Source: Ursus arctos (lineage: Eukaryota; Chordata; Mammalia; Carnivora; Ursidae). Taken from it: a DNA stretch of 64,000 bases. Within the stretch, counting starts at the first letter, position 1, and each line of letters opens with the position of its first letter. Both the position numbers and the translations under genes were made by a program. Below the pieces are notes generated by a model. That model searched no databases. It saw only the letters and a list, made by a program, of their open reading frames with translations, and was not told where the DNA came from. The stretch is taken from contig NW_026622908.1 of NCBI RefSeq assembly GCF_023065955.2, forward strand, positions 47,155,367 to 47,219,366, given 5' to 3'. This document shows, piece by piece, positions 1 to 13,289 of the stretch.

Positions 1-3000
1 ATGTCTGGGTCTGCAGCTTGCATCCTACTCCTGAGTGCCCGAATCCCGTGCACTCAGGACTCTGGGTTTTGGGGCACTCTGTTCCCCTTTCACCGGGGAT
101 TTTAGCAGCATGTACCCTCAGCGGCCTACACCCCACACCTCACGTAGGCCCATGTCCCCGGGTCTCGGGCCCCACCAGCCAGTTCCAAGTTCCACCGCGT
201 CTTTGGACGCCCGCGGCCCATTCATGGGTGTCCAGCCTGTGTGAGCCCATTCATCTTGTCCCAGCGCCTCTGTGCCCTATTCATGCGTGGCTCTGGGCAG
301 GCTGCACCCCGTCCGCCCACGTCTCAAAGACAGTCTGTGCTTTGTCGTGCCCGTTCCAGGAACAGCTGCGGCGCGGCCAGCAGGCACATTCCGGGGTTTG
401 GCCGAAGGCCAATGCAAACCCTGGTATTGCTGGCACTGGCCGCCAGCAGGGCAGGGGCGGGGGATGGCCGTGGGGAGGGGAGACTGGGGACCCTCGGTTT
501 GGGAGCATGCGATCAAAGCCTTCCGTACACGGTGCACGTCCCGGACAGGCTGCCAGCAGGAGCGGCTGTGTGCACGTTCCAGACCCCTCCACCGAGCCCG
601 CCATTTCCTGCCGGGAAGGGTGGGGGCAACCCGGCTGCCAGGATTGTCCCCTTCAGCTCGGGGCCGGGTCCTGGGGTCCCAGGCCAGGGGTGGGGGCGGA
701 GGCTGCTTGGAGGGGTACCATCCCTGGAGGCTGCAGACCCCTGGCCACTAGGTCAGCCATCTCCGCACCTGGGGGCCGTGGGGCCTACAGGAAGATGGGC
801 CCCTCGCTCCGGCACCCCCTCCCCATCTGGCTCTCTTTGGAGCTGGCCTCGCTCTGCTTCCATTGTCTCTCTGCCTGTGTCAGGAGTAGGAAGGGAGTAT
901 GCATGTGACCTCTTCTTGCCCAGGGGGTTCCCCACTTCCCTGGGGTCCCCCCTATGAGCCAGGACCCAGATGTACCCCCTAGGGCCCCTGTGCGTGAGAG
1001 GCCTGGTCTGGGACATGCAGGCTACCTGGGTGTCAGCGAGGGGAGCACACACAGGCCTGTGTCCTCTGGGTGTGAGCCGGGTCTATCCAGGCTTTCCTGT
1101 CCAGGCTCCCGGGGTGGGGCAGTCTGCCTTGTGGTCTCTGGGGTGTCTCTGGGTGGACCCCTGCCTCAGGACCCCACAGGTCCAGGCTGGAGCATCCCGG
1201 CTCTTCCAGGCCTTGCTGTGCTTGCCTACCTCCCTCAGTCTCCGTGGGCCCCCGGCCCTGCCTCATCCCACTCCCTCGGAGCCCAAAGACTAGCCACCGA
1301 CTCTGTTCCCACCACACCGCTGCCCCCAGCCTCCCCCCGGGGTGTGGCAGGCCCCCCGGGTTTCTGGCCAGTTGCACAGAACCCCATTCTCAAGCATGTT
1401 TGGGGAGGTGGCAGGGGGACCTCGGGCCATGGACCCAAGCCTGGGGGGCACCGTGCACTTGTGCACAGGTCTGCAGCAGGCGTACCCCTCCCCGGGCCAC
1501 CTCCCGGGTTCCTGGGCTGCTGGGACACCCCCGTCGGGTGAGGCCAGTGAGCAGGGCACACCGAGCCTGCAGTGACCGACACATCTCGGCGCTCGCGGAG
1601 ACTCCGCAGTGTGGACCGTGGGCCGGGATTGTGAAGCCTCGTAACGGAGACTCAGGGAGCGAGTCAGGGCGCCCACAGGCCGCCGCTCCCACCCTCATCC
1701 CCGTGCAGCCGCGCTCCAGGCCTAGAGCCTCTGCTTCCCCCGAGCCCGCAGCTCTCCCCGCCCCAGCCCTCGCTCGGGTTTGGGGTGTCCATGAGGCACG
1801 TCGGGGGCTCCCTGGCCTCCCTCCCAGCATGCAGCTGGCATTCTGCAGGTGATTGTGAGGACTGCTGGTTGGCCCGGGACCCTCCCCACAGGTCCCCCCT
1901 CTTGGACCTCTCCCTGCCCCACAGCCGCCACCCCCAGATCGGCTGGAGTCCCCTGGAGAATGCAGGCCCCCTCTGTGCGCCCTGGCCCAGGAGGTCGGGC
2001 TGGGGCCTAGGTGGCGGGGTGGCCGGGGCAGGGCCAGATCAGCCAGGTTCCAAGCTCCCCCTGCTGTCCGCTGGCCGCTCCTGGAGGCAGCCTGACCTCC
2101 CGCTCCCGCCCGACCCTGTGCTCCCTCCCTGCCCGCCCAGCCTGGCTCCGCCTGCTGCCCAGCCCTGGCCCGGCCGCCCTGGCAGGCGTGTGGGCGCCCC
2201 CTTCCGTACACACGCCTCTCGCTGGGCCCCTTCAGCACAGGCCGCAGCCTGACCCTCTTCCCAGGACCCGTCCGGGGACCCCAAGCCTCCAAAACTCTCC
2301 ATCCTGGGGCCCCTCCCCACAGAGGTGCCATTTGGGGACCCTTTCCTGGATCACAGGCCCCCCCTGGGGGGCTAGTCTGAGCAGTAGCCTCTGACCAGAG
2401 GCCTGCCCAAGCAGCTTTTCAGCCTGGGACCCCTCCTGCCCCCCGACAGGCTCAGGGCCCGGCTGGCTGGGACCCCAGGTGAGCTGGGTCATCATGGAAA
2501 GAGGTTTGATCTCCTGATCTCAGGCCTTCCCTCCAGCCCCCCATCCAGAGAGCCACCTTACATCCTAGATATGGAGGCATCACGGCCAGGGATGGAGCTC
2601 TGGGCGGCTGGGAGGGAAGGAGGAAGGAGCCCAGGAGGCACAGGGATGCTACCCAGCATCCAGACCCTGGGACGGGCTGGGACAGGGTTCCCATCAGCTC
2701 ACAGGTGGAGGAACATCTCCTGGGGGTGCAGGTGGGGTCACGAGGTGGTGAGTGGCCTAGGCAGAGGAGCCGTGAGGATGGTGGTGGGGCAGCGGGTCTG
2801 GGGAGGCCGCCGGGACAACGGGAAGATGCTCCGGCCCACCGGACGATGCAGAGGGGCCTCCCCTCCCTCAGTTACGAGGGGCCGCCATGCGGCCAGCCGG
2901 GGGCCGTGGAGCCTGCAGGTTGCTCCCGGGAACACAGGGACGACGGCGCACACACGCACGTGCTCTCTCAAGGGGAGCTGATGCCCCGGAGGCCGCCCCC

Positions 3001-5530
3001 GGACAGCTCATGCCTCCGCCCTGCACTGCCCCAGACGCACACACCCGCTCTGGGCGGCAGGAGACCTGACCCCACAGAGGCCACCAGCTCCAGCCCACCT
3101 CGCTGCCCAACTGCACCTTCGCACACAGACGCCCGTGGGCACTGCTCCCGTGGCGAGCAAGTGCTCTCTCTCGGGCACTGGCCAGGCAGCCTGGGCTTCT
3201 CCGGCTGCCTCCGCCCCTGCTGCGAACTGCTGGACCACAGCCCTGGGCCCCAAACAGCTCACGTGGGGTCTCACGTGGCCAGCACCCAGCCCAGAACCAG
3301 CCTCGTCCCGCGAGCTGGGGGAGAGGCCCCCTCTGCCCAGCCCCCCGCTGCCCTAGGCAGCCTCCAACCTCACCTCTCTCTGACCCTCCAGCACCTCGCG
3401 CTCCAGCCACATCTGCAGGCTGAGAGCCCACCCTGGCCCGGGCCGTGCTCCTCACCCTATGCCAGCCTCTCAGCCCAGCCCCTGGCCTCCAGCAGCCCCT
3501 TGGGCCTCTCTCTCCTCTGACCCAGACCCGGCCAGGGGCGAGAGACCGCTATGTGGACCCTGACCTTGGGAAAAGGAACTCCCCGGGTCCGAGCAGGTCC
3601 ACCCCATCGACTCCTAGAGCTGGGGCTCAGGGATGCTGGGCCCAGACCCCCGCTGAGGCAAATCAGGGAACAGACTGCCCGTGGGCAGGGCACCTCGGGA
3701 GAGGCCTGGCCTGCGCTGGGTGGGGCCCAAAGCCCTGGTGGGAAAGGAGATGGGGAGGCAGAGGGTGGGGGCCGCCGGCTCAGCACAGAGGCAGTGGCGC
3801 AAACCCAGCGGGCTGCATCTGGCCATGGGAGCCCTGGGGCTCCACCAGCACGGCCCCTTCCTCGCAGGAGCCCCTGACAGGTGCCCGGCTACCCTCCCCA
3901 TTTACCCCACTGTTTGTCCCTATCCTGGCTTTGCACGGAGATGGTCCAGGATGTGCTCAACACAAGCAGGCCGAGGGCTGGTTCCTGCTGAGGCTGCAGG
4001 TTTGGGAGGCCGTATGTCCCAGGACAGGGACCCCAGAGGGCTGGGGCCTGGCCTGGAGGGGCTGACCTCAGCACCCATCGACTGGGCCGCCCTCCATTCG
4101 CTTCTCCCATCCATCCCCCCATGTCTGACTCCCTGCAGCCCTGACCCAGGCTCATGAGGGCCTGACTCCTGAGGCCAGAGAAGTTTTCAAGAACTGAGAC
4201 CCCGAGGACGGGCCAGGATGGATGTGCCTGAGGCCAGCTCGGGAGTGGGGTGTGGGAGTTTGTGCCCACGGACCCTGCTGGTCTCGGGATCCCAAGGAAA
4301 GAGACCACTGCCAAGCAATTCTCCCAGGAGCCTTCGCCATGTGGAATGGGGGCCCCTGAAGCCATTCCCCCCGACTTTGCTGGGTGAAGAAGCAGGGCCT
4401 CACCTGCCGAAGCAACCGGATGGGGTGGGGGCACGCTCCGGCCAGCCCAGCCACAGGACCACCACAAACCTGCAGAGCTCTGCGACCCCTGGACGTCTCT
4501 ACCCTGCAGAAGGAGGTGTGGGCCTAAAGGCTAGGCAGGGGGTTTGGGAACACCACTGACCAGCCTGAGTCGCTGGCCGGCTCAGCAAGAGAGAAGGCAG
4601 GGGAAGTACGAAGCGTGCATCCTTGCAGGGGACACCGTGGGATGGGGACATGGAAGCTGGCACCACCGACCACAGCAGCTCTGCCTGCAGGTCGGGCTCT
4701 AACCCGAGCTGGGCTGGGGCCGTGTGCCTAAGGGGTTCCAGGTGGGATGCAACAAGGTCCCACAAGTGTCCAGGCCAGTCCCCAGAAGAACAGAGGATGC
4801 CAGAGGCCAGAGCACTGGTGGCCAGGCTCGCCTCTGACCCTAGCACCAGGCAGAGCAGCACCTGCCCGGGGGGCCCGCAGCCCAGTGAGGGAGGTAGAGG
4901 CCAACCGCCCCCATGGCCGGGGTGTGTGCGGCGAGCTCCAGGACCCCGGGGGCATCCCTGGGAATGGGAACAGCGCCCCTCGGAGCCATATGGAGGGAAG
5001 GGTCCCTGAGACACATGCTGGCCCCGCTCCCAGACACCCTGCGTGGGCCTGGCCCCCATGCGGATCCTTGCTCCCCTGGCGTCCTCGAATGGGATGGACC
5101 CAACTCCCCCCAAAGGCCCAGGCCCTCCCTCCCCCTGCCTGCCCATTCGGACCGCGCGTTGCAGCTGGAGAATCTCGCACACAGACCAGAGTACCGACAA
5201 CGTTAGGACCCTCACCCGGATTCAGCCACAGTCACGTAGCGGCCAGTCTGGTCCCAGCTATGCCCCTCGGCTCACTGTCCAGATGACTTTCAGGCAAGCC
5301 CCCGACACAGCACTCTGCCCACAGACCCTCGCTGTCCGTCATCGCACCTGGAGAGTGCACAGTGACCCTCCCACGTCATCACATTTTCCCGCGTGCCCCC
5401 TGAATGGGTTTGGGGCAGCTTCTTCATGTCTAGACCCCCACAGAACTCTCATGGGCACTGCTGCTCGGGGTTCCGAGGCCCCCATTTGATCAGTGAGTTC
5501 CCCCTATAATTCTTGCCATTAATTTGTTGA
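1..5530. other. GC-rich intergenic DNA, no gene recognised
   Basis: High-GC sequence with many overlapping open frames on both strands, none showing recognisable protein similarity, splice logic or a start context that stands out. I see no tRNA, rRNA or clear interspersed repeat. In human the equivalent position is gene desert between SYT8 and CTSD. Confidence 0.6.
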
Positions 5531-5817
5531 AGGAACAAGCTCATAGGTCTATGGAGTTCCCAACATCCCAGCCTTCACGGATGTTTTCCCACACTCTGTA
5601 TTTCTCGTTAGACCTGATTGGTTTGAGGTCAAGTTTTCAGCAAGACTGCTTCAGAGGTGGAAAGTGCTTGAGGGCTGGTGTGTCCCCTCCTGTGACACAG
5701 AGGCAGGTGTGTTCCCCTCCACTGTCAGGGGGCGAGGTGTGGCCAGCTAGGGACACCTGCCATCACGTTCCCCATCGTGGGTTCTCATGGTTTTACCAGC
5801 TGCTGGTTTTCCGGACC

Positions 5818-5975
5818 AGGAGTCAGCAATCCATAGCAGCCATAGGCCAAATCCTGCTCACCACTGTTTTTGTAAATAAAGTTTTATTGGAACGTGGCCC
5901 CCCACATTTGTTCACATGCCATCTGTGGCTTCTTTCATGGCACAATGACAGCAGGGGGCTGGCTCCTAAGATCCC
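5818..5975. mobile_element. hAT-Charlie-type DNA transposon fragment
   Basis: Begins CAGGAGTCAGCAA and contains CTGTTTTTGTAAATAAAGTTTTATTGGAA and ACATGCCATCTGTGGCTTCTTTCATG in pieces. These match the widespread mammalian non-autonomous element that starts CAGGGGTCGGCAAA. Eroded and truncated; the exact subfamily is not assigned. Confidence 0.6.
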
Positions 5976-6037
5976 TCCTACCCACCACGGCCCCACTGCC
6001 CAGATTTCCTGCCCTAATTCCCAGAAGCGTAAATACA

Positions 6038-6056
6038 AAAAAAAAAAAAAAAAAAT
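6038..6056 (+). repeat. A-rich tract
   Basis: Uninterrupted run of A just after the DNA-transposon fragment. It could be the tail of a lost retroposon, but no body is recognisable next to it. Confidence 0.5.
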
Positions 6057-6569
6057 CACTCCCGTGTTTGTGTTAAAAAGGATTTTGCGGACGTAATTAG
6101 GCTGTCCATCAGTTTGACTTAAAAATAGAGGTTCCCCAGGTGAACTCAGACTAATCACACGAGGCCTTTAGGCGGAGGGTTGTTCCTCAGCTGGTGTCAG
6201 AAGAGGACGTCAGAGCAGTTCGCGGTGAGAGACCTGACATGGCGGCGGTGGGGGGGGGGCGCTTCCCCAAGGCTGAGAGACGCCCCCACTCACAGCCAGC
6301 CGGCAGATGGTGCCCTCAGTCCCAGGCCTACATGGGGCCAACTGGGCTCTGAGTGGGGTTGTCCCCCGAGCCTGTGGGGAGGAGCCCACCTTGCGTCCCC
6401 GCTACGAGGCCCTAAAGCAGAGAGCCCGGCAGAACCTTCAGGACGGGGCTGATGCTCACTCGCTATGCAGGCTGAGCCAGCAGGGCCTGTGGCGCCTGAA
6501 GCGTTTACTCTCTGGCTCTACAGAGCGAACGTGCCTGAGATCGGGGCTCTTCGACCTTGTCTTTACTGG

Positions 6570-6960
6570 CATTTCCTATGTGGTGTAAGGAATTACCACA
6601 GACTTGGTGGCTTGAGACAGCACCCCGGCACTGTCCTCCCACGGTCTTTGTGTGTCAGCAGACCCAGCACGCCTCACTGGGTTCTCTGCAGGCAGGCGGC
6701 CGGCTGGGGGTGTGGTCTCATCTGAAGGCCCCACGGGACAAGGACCCAGTGTGGTTGTCAGCAGAGCTCATGGCTGCAGAATTCACGGCAGACCTGTGTC
6801 CTCCAAGGGAGCCCGTGGCAGAGACAGAGTCTCTCCCAGAGAGGCTCCTGGCCTCTGACTTCAGAGAAGGCCTGGACCCTCTTCTAAAGGGCTCACCCAA
6901 CGAGCTCAAGTCCAGCAGGAGGACCTCCCCTGATTAACTCAAAGGCAGCCGGTTAGAGGC
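6570..6960 (-). mobile_element. MaLR-type LTR fragment
   Basis: Starts GTAAGGAATTACCACAGACTTGGTGGCTTGAGACA, which is the reverse complement of the common 3' end of MaLR (MLT/MST-like) LTRs. Further down 'gctcaagtccagcaggaggacctcccctgatta' fits the same family. Solo, degraded, no internal viral region. Confidence 0.6.
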
Positions 6961-7369
6961 TTTGCCTACCCCTACCTTTGCCCTAGTCTGCTGGTGGGAA
7001 ACGAGCCAGCGGCCTGGCGTGCACCCAGGGGAAGGTGTGACGCATGCCTGCATGACTCATGGGGGTCACCACAGGGTGTGTCCCAACTCGCTGTCCCTGT
7101 TCTCTTCACTGGCACCCAAACTGCCTGTCTTTGGCCAAAGGGAACCAGCTGGCCAGTGTGCCGTCCTGAAGTGACAGCGGTCTGGACAGTTTCCGTGCAT
7201 CTCGGGAAAGTTGTGTCTGGTCCTGGAACCAGCCATTCCTCTAAGGATCCTGGTCCCTTCCACAGGGATGCTTGTGGATACTTGGAGGCCCCACTTTGGG
7301 TAAGAGGGGGCTCATTGCTACTGGTCTGGCCACTGTTTCTGGGGCTTTTTGTGAATAGAATTTGGAAAT

Positions 7370-7690
7370 TCATGTTTTTTCCAATATTTTTTATTGTGAT
7401 AAAATAATACATAACATAAAATGTATGGTCTTCACCATCTCTAAGCCCACAGCTCAGGGGCACTAAGTACATTCACACTGTTGTGCAGCTGTCCTCACCA
7501 TCCGTCTCCAGAACTTTCCATCTTCCCAAACTGAGACTCTGTCCCCCTGAGACACCGACCCCCATCGCTCCCCCGGCCCCAGTGCCCACCGTCCACTCTC
7601 TGTCTCCATGAATCTGGGGACTCCAGGGACCTAATGTGGGTGGAATCTTACAGTGTGTTTTCATGACTGGCTTAGGAAAAATGTATCTTT
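7370..7690 (-). mobile_element. Ancient LINE-1 3' fragment
   Basis: Words such as 'ttattgtgataaaataatacataacataaaatgtatggtcttcaccatc' and 'gtacattcacactgttgtgcagctgtcctcaccatccgtctccagaac' follow the antisense L1M 3'UTR. The 'ccctgg-caaccac' region is partly lost. Confidence 0.75.
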
Positions 7691-7699
7691 GAAAAATAA

Positions 7700-8396
7700 A
7701 ATCCATCCTGGAATCACACTATATTTCCAATTTGAGTGCAGGATTTCAAGATTTTTCTCGACTCCTTAGACTGTATATTTCAGTCTGTCTTATGTTGGAA
7801 GTCCTGTTTCCTAAGGGCACTTAACACAATTACACACGCACAGCCCACATGCGACAGATGTCCTCACATGACTGTGTTTTAAACTGGCTCGAAATAAACT
7901 TTCTGGGTGGGTAAGGCGCCAGCTGGATGGATAGCGCAGTTCACTCCGTCCCACTTTGTCTCACTCGGGGGCTTGCTTTTGCCATGTCGACGTCACTGTG
8001 CTTTATGCTACATCACACTTGTCTGTGATTTGAGGTGACAGAGGAATAGGGCACGGCCACCCCCGCTCCCTGGCTCCTTGGGCTGCTTCCTCTCTGGTCC
8101 GCACGTACTCACAGCGGCCACCTGTTCAAAATGTTATTTATTCACACCCCAGACCCTTTGTTAGAGTGACGCCTGCTGGTGCCCACCCTGGCCTGCCCCT
8201 CTTGCTCCCCCACCCCAGTCCTGGAGGCCAGCTGGCCACACGGTGTGGACTTCTCCCTCCTTCCTTTGCCGCACAGGCCTCAGCGAGTGGGTGCCCGGTG
8301 GTTTATCCAACCAGGCCCCATGTGGGGGCACGTGGGTCACTTCCAATTCTGTGCTTTTCCACAGCGTGTCGCCATGCATGGGCTAAAGCAGGTCCT
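7700..8396. other. Intergenic DNA, nothing recognised
   Basis: Mixed-composition DNA between an L1 fragment and a CanSINE. AATAAA-like words (7,690, 7,895) have no associated gene. Confidence 0.5.
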
Positions 8397-8405
8397 ATCA
8401 TGCAC

Positions 8406-8596
8406 ACTTTTAAAAAAGATTTTATTTATTTATTTGACAGAGAGTGAGAGAGCATGAGCAGGGGGAGGGGCAGAGGGAGAAGCAGGCTCCCCGCGGAGCA
8501 GGGAGCCGGACGAGGGGCTCGATCCCAGGACTCCAGGATCTTCACCTGAGCAGAAGGCAGATGACGCTTAACTGACTGAGCCACCCAGGTGCCCCC
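8406..8596 (-). mobile_element. CanSINE (tRNA-Lys-derived carnivore SINE)
   Basis: Reverse orientation: starts with the A/T tail (aaaaaagattttatttatttatttgacag) and ends ...gagccacccaggtgccccc, the complement of the SINE head. Pol III box B complement is at 'gggctcgatccca'. Flanked by ATCATGCAC target-site duplications at 8397-8405 and 8597-8605. Confidence 0.95.
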
Positions 8597-8605
8597 ATCA
8601 TGCAC

Positions 8606-9830
8606 GTTCTGAGGCAGTCTTGCATTGTCCCCATGTGGAGTTGACCTGGTCCCAGACAACACCCGTGTCCTTGAGCCAGTCCCAACACTCCTGCCTGGGC
8701 AGCGCCCAGTCCCAGCGGTGCCCCTGTGGCTCCCCGTCACTCTCTTCTTGTGCGTTTACCCAGAGCACAGCACTTACTCCACACTCTTGGGCCCCAGCGG
8801 GTGGGTGCTTTCTAGTGAGCGTCATACGTGGCACAGAGACCTTCCTCTCTGCACCCACGTCTGTGTGTCCATCCGTGTGCCTCTACCCCACTTCCTTGTC
8901 TCTGATCTGCCAATCTCTTCCGCCAGGGCTCTGGATCAGAGAGCCAGGCCCTGGTCCCTGTCCAGGCATCTGTGCACATTCTCAGCCTGGCCCACTTCTC
9001 CTTCTGCACATGGTGGACAGTCAGGTGCAGTGCTGTCAGCCCCAGCCGTTGAAGAGACTTTCCTCCTCCAATATCTGTCAAGGCCGCCTGTGACAGTGGA
9101 CAGCAGGCAGCAGCCATCCCTTTTGCCTTGCCCCTACATATGAGCCAACCCTCCCAGGAGGTGAGCTCAGGCTTCTTCCTTCTCTTTCCCTGGTCATAAG
9201 GGACTGCCTTGTGGCCGTAGGCATGAGCTGGGGGAGGGCGCTGTGGTGGGTGACATGGTGGTGTAGACTGGTTGGTCAGGTAGCTTACATGGGCTCTCTG
9301 GTTCTCCTTGGGCTTGATCTTGGAATACCATTTCCAAGTTGCTCTGGATTGCTGCCAGGCTTACGACGGATGGGCACGGCAGAACCCATCATCAGGCTCA
9401 TGGGGGCAGTTCTGTCTCTGGCAGCACGAGCAGTGTGCAGGGGCCTCTTCTCAAAATGTAGAGGATTCTCAGCTGCAGGTGCATCCACGTTGCATCTGGT
9501 CCCTGGGTTGATGCTTCAATACCATGGGGTCTGTGGGACTGTAGGCTTCAACTGGTGGGGCTTCTCGCTGTGCCAGCTGGGCCTGCTACAGGGCGTGTTG
9601 AGGTGGGCGGCCTTCTGTGTCGCACAGGTTGGGGCCAGAGCAGAATTTCCAAGTGTGGAATATGTTTCCTCCAGAGAGGATAGGCCTCTGTTCACATTTA
9701 CTCAGGTCAAAATGAAAAAAGAGAACTTCACACCCAATAGCTTTAGGGGCACCTGGCCTGAAGTGCTGACCCACACACCCAAGACCTCGCTTGTCTGTGA
9801 TCACTGCTTTCCCAGCACTGTGTAGACACC
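8606..9830. other. Intergenic DNA, no gene recognised
   Basis: Moderate GC, with open frames of up to about 200 codons but no recognised protein. The 9,210-9,825 plus frame looks like chance; no splice or family signal. Confidence 0.45.
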
Positions 9831-9839
9831 ATTTCTACA

Positions 9840-11127
9840 TTCTGCTGGGAGGCAGTTATGGAAATGAGCAGAGACTTAGAATTTATAGCAAAATGGAGAA
9901 CACAAGGCCTAAATATCTCCCCACACAAAATAGCCACTCATGGGAAACTGTGCTCCTTTTAAACACTACAGCTGGGCTTTCCAAAAAAACAAGGGCAGTC
10001 TCCAGAAGATTAAAAAAAAAAAAAAAGGAGAAATTCAGCATCTGGAAACGGCCAAGGAAGTTGTTTTGACCAACTCTGCTGCTGAGAACAATTAGAAAAA
10101 CTTGAGGTGGGGGGATGCCCCCAAAGACCTTTTCAAGACACTGGAGGCCTTATCATGGTTATTGATCTGTCCAAGCTAGAGCAAAAGAGGGAAGAAGAGG
10201 GAGGCGAGGTCAGAGTCTGGGACCACTTTTTCCCTTTGGGAAATGACGCATTCTTACAGCAATTTCTATAGCTGAAAGTTTGAGAAGATGAGGAGACCTG
10301 TGAGTTGTCTCCCACAGCAGGAGGGACAGAGTACATCTCAGAGACCCCAGTGAGAATCGCAGATTTTGGTTGGGACCCTGGAGTGCCACCCTCAAGGGGG
10401 AAGGATGAGCTGAAGTAGACCCACCCTTTCAAGACCTGAGATTCCACTTGGAGTCAACTCAATTCTTGTGTGAACTAAAATGATCCTCGTTAGTATGGTC
10501 ACCCAACGATTGCAGAAGAAAATCCTCTCTGGAGGTGATAATATCCCACAGAGCTTCTAATTATCTCTTGGATTTTTTAAGCAGCAGGCCTGGAACTCTA
10601 TCAGAAGTGAGCGCGCATGGAAAAACATGGGGACCGACAGCAAACAGAGGAAAAATAAACAGTAGGAACAGACCCAAGAAAGATTCGGATGCTGGATGTG
10701 TCTCTAGTATTACTAATAATTCTCACGTTGTGACTTTCAAGAACTTAAGGAACCAGGTGGAGAAATTCAGCAGAAAACTAGAAATTAAGACAAAGGATCT
10801 ACTGGGATTTCTAGAATTGGAAAGTACAGACCCCTCAGTGGTGGTTTGATGACTTAACTGCAAATTAGATGCAGCTTAAATGAGAATTCTAAAAGTGGAA
10901 AAAAGACAAAATGATTTAAAAAAATACAGAATGGAACAGAAGAGCTGTATGGGACATAATGGAATATCTAACATGTAACTGGACTGTGGAAGGAGAGAGT
11001 GGATGGAACCCAAAGAAAATGTGAAAGAGGTGATGGCCGAGACTTTGCAAACTGACCTAAGCACCAAGTCACAGATTGAAGAAACCCTGTAAACTCAAGA
11101 AAGAAAAAGAAAAAGAGAAAGAAGAAA

Positions 11128-11220
<93 letters not shown>

Positions 11221-11464
11221 AAAAACCTGGCATCTAGACATATTATAGTTACCAATGACAGAGAAAATCTTAAAGAGGGTCGAGTAAAAAAGACAGATTA
11301 CCTGAATGCAAGCAACAAGTAAACTGTTAGCCACCTTCTCGATGGAAACACTAACAACCCTGCCAAAAATAGGGTGATGTCATCAAAGACTGAAAACAAA
11401 ATCTACTGACCTAGAATTCTATACTCATTGAAAATATCCTTTAAAAATAAAGCAAAAACTCAAC
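9840..11464 (+). mobile_element. Ancient LINE-1 (L1M/HAL1-like) 5' and ORF1-region relic
   Basis: A-rich sense-strand L1 text, including the diagnostic 'ctagaattctatac...gaaaatatcctttaaaaataaagc' (about 11411-11457). It is interrupted by the GAAA tract. Heavily mutated with many stops. Confidence 0.6.
11096..11225 (+). repeat. Polypurine (GAAA)n microsatellite
   Basis: 130 bases of pure A/G on the plus strand, mostly perfect GAAA units with rare GAAG/GGAA variants. Sits inside the L1 relic. Long mirror-symmetric polypurine tracts can form triplex (H-) DNA. Confidence 0.95.
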
Positions 11465-11474
11465 AGCAAGAAAA

Positions 11475-12160
11475 CACATAACCTGATTTAAAAATGGGCA
11501 AAGGGCCTGAATAAACATTTCTCAAAAGGAAACATAAAGATGGCCAACAGATAATGCAAAGATCCTGGACGTCACTCATCACGAGGGAAATGCACATCAA
11601 AGCCACACTGAAATATCACTTTGCACCTGTCAGAAAGGCTAGAACACAAAAGACAACAAACAACACGTGTCGGCAGGGATGTGGAGAAGAGGAACCCTCA
11701 TGCACAGCTGGTGGGAATGCAAACTGGTGCAGCCACTGTGAAAACCAGTATGGAGGCTCCTCAAAAAATTTAGAAATAAGAATACCATGTGATCCCCAAT
11801 TCTACTTCTGAGTGTTTTCCCAAAGGAACCAAAGACAGGATTTCAGAGAGATCTGCACTCCCATGTTCATCACAGCATTATTCATAACAGCCAAGATAAG
11901 GGAACAACCTCACTGTCCATTGGCAGATGAATGGGTAAAGACCATGTGGTACATAGATCCAACGGAATATTCGGCTTTAACAAGGAAGGCAGTCCTTCCA
12001 TTTGTGACAAGATGGATGATCATGGAGGACGTTATGCTCAGTGAAAGGAGCCAAACCCAGAACAGCAAATACGATCTGATCTCCCTTAGATGTGGAATCT
12101 AACAAAGTCAGTGTCATAGAAGGAGTCGACTCCTCTAGTGCCAACTACAGTATACAAGAA
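11475..12160 (+). mobile_element. LINE-1 ORF2 C-terminus/3'UTR fragment
   Basis: Follows the standard L1 text closely: 'aaaatgggcaaagggcctgaataaacatttctc', 'ctggtgggaatgcaaactggtgcagccactgtgaaaa' and 'cagcattattcataacagccaa'. No intact reading frame. Confidence 0.9.
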
Positions 12161-12299
12161 AAATGATCACATATGCAAGAGATTTAAAAAATATCACCCA
12201 TGGTCAGTAAAAATACCGGTGAATTGAAATGGACTCCCATGTGACCCAGATTTTGGATTTACCGTACTTTAAGCATCTATTACAAATATGTTCAAGACT

Positions 12300-13180
12300 T
12301 AAAGTATGCTCTTTATATGTGAACATAAAGGAAAATGTTGAAGAGGAATTTAGGCTGGAAAGAACCAAATGGAAATTCTAGAACTCAAAACTACAACGAC
12401 CTGGAATGCAAGAGTTACTGAATGGCATTACTGGCAGTTACACGATGACAGAAGACAGGGTCCGTGTAGTCAAAGGCAGACCGGCAACAACCATCTAGAG
12501 AGAGGGAGAGACTGAGTGGTCTATCAGCACACATCAAATTGTCTAGCAGGAGTGTAACTGGAATCCCCAAGAGCAAATAGAGTGAGAAAGTCACAGAAAA
12601 AATATTTAAAGAAAAATGGATGAAAATGTCACCAATTTGTTGAAAAACATCGACTTTGAAGTTCAAGGTCAGTGAATGCCAGTCTGGATATATACAAAGA
12701 AAATCATATCTAATGATACATTACATACTGAGGCCAACAGTATAGATGACGTCTGACTACTCATCTGGAGCAACGGAGGCCAGAAGATAATGGAAGGACA
12801 TCTTTGAAGTGCACTGATACACACACCTGTCAACCAGAATTCTGTATCTGGGAGAGAAGCCTTCAAAAATGGGAGTGAAATAAGAGCTTTCGGGTAAAAG
12901 ATGGGAGGGCTTGTTGCCAGCAGACCCACATGAGGAGAAATACCAGATGATCCTCAAGGATAAAGGAAGATGATATCAGGGAGAATCTCAGCTATCCAAC
13001 TGAGTAAGCCCAGGTGTTTCTTCGGGATGGGTTGGGAGGGAAAAGCGGACGCTAAAAGGGTGTGAAGACATTTTGGGGGCTAACAGGCGGGTTTGGCATG
13101 GTGACTGTGTGCTAATGTGTGTCAAAATTTAGCAAACTGTACACTTTAAATGTTTGCAGGTTATCGTTCGGTAAGAAAGC
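12300..13180 (+). mobile_element. Ancient LINE-1 5'-region relic
   Basis: Sense L1M text such as 'ggagcaacggaggccagaagataatggaaggacatctttgaagtg' and 'caaccagaattctgtatct', the same segment as at 11,400 and 25,000. Strongly diverged. Confidence 0.6.
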
Positions 13181-13289
13181 TCTCTTTAAAAGCTCTGGAA
13201 GTTTAATGATGGGGAGTTCAGGAGATTTTGTAAAAGTGCTTTCTGGCTCTGAAAATGTTGTACAGGACTCGATGGGTGAAAACCAGTGA

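Noticed and set aside
1390..2331. 313-codon minus-strand open frame in GC-rich DNA
   Set aside because: Low-complexity Gly/Arg/Pro/Ala composition, overlapping long frames on other strands, no recognisable domain.
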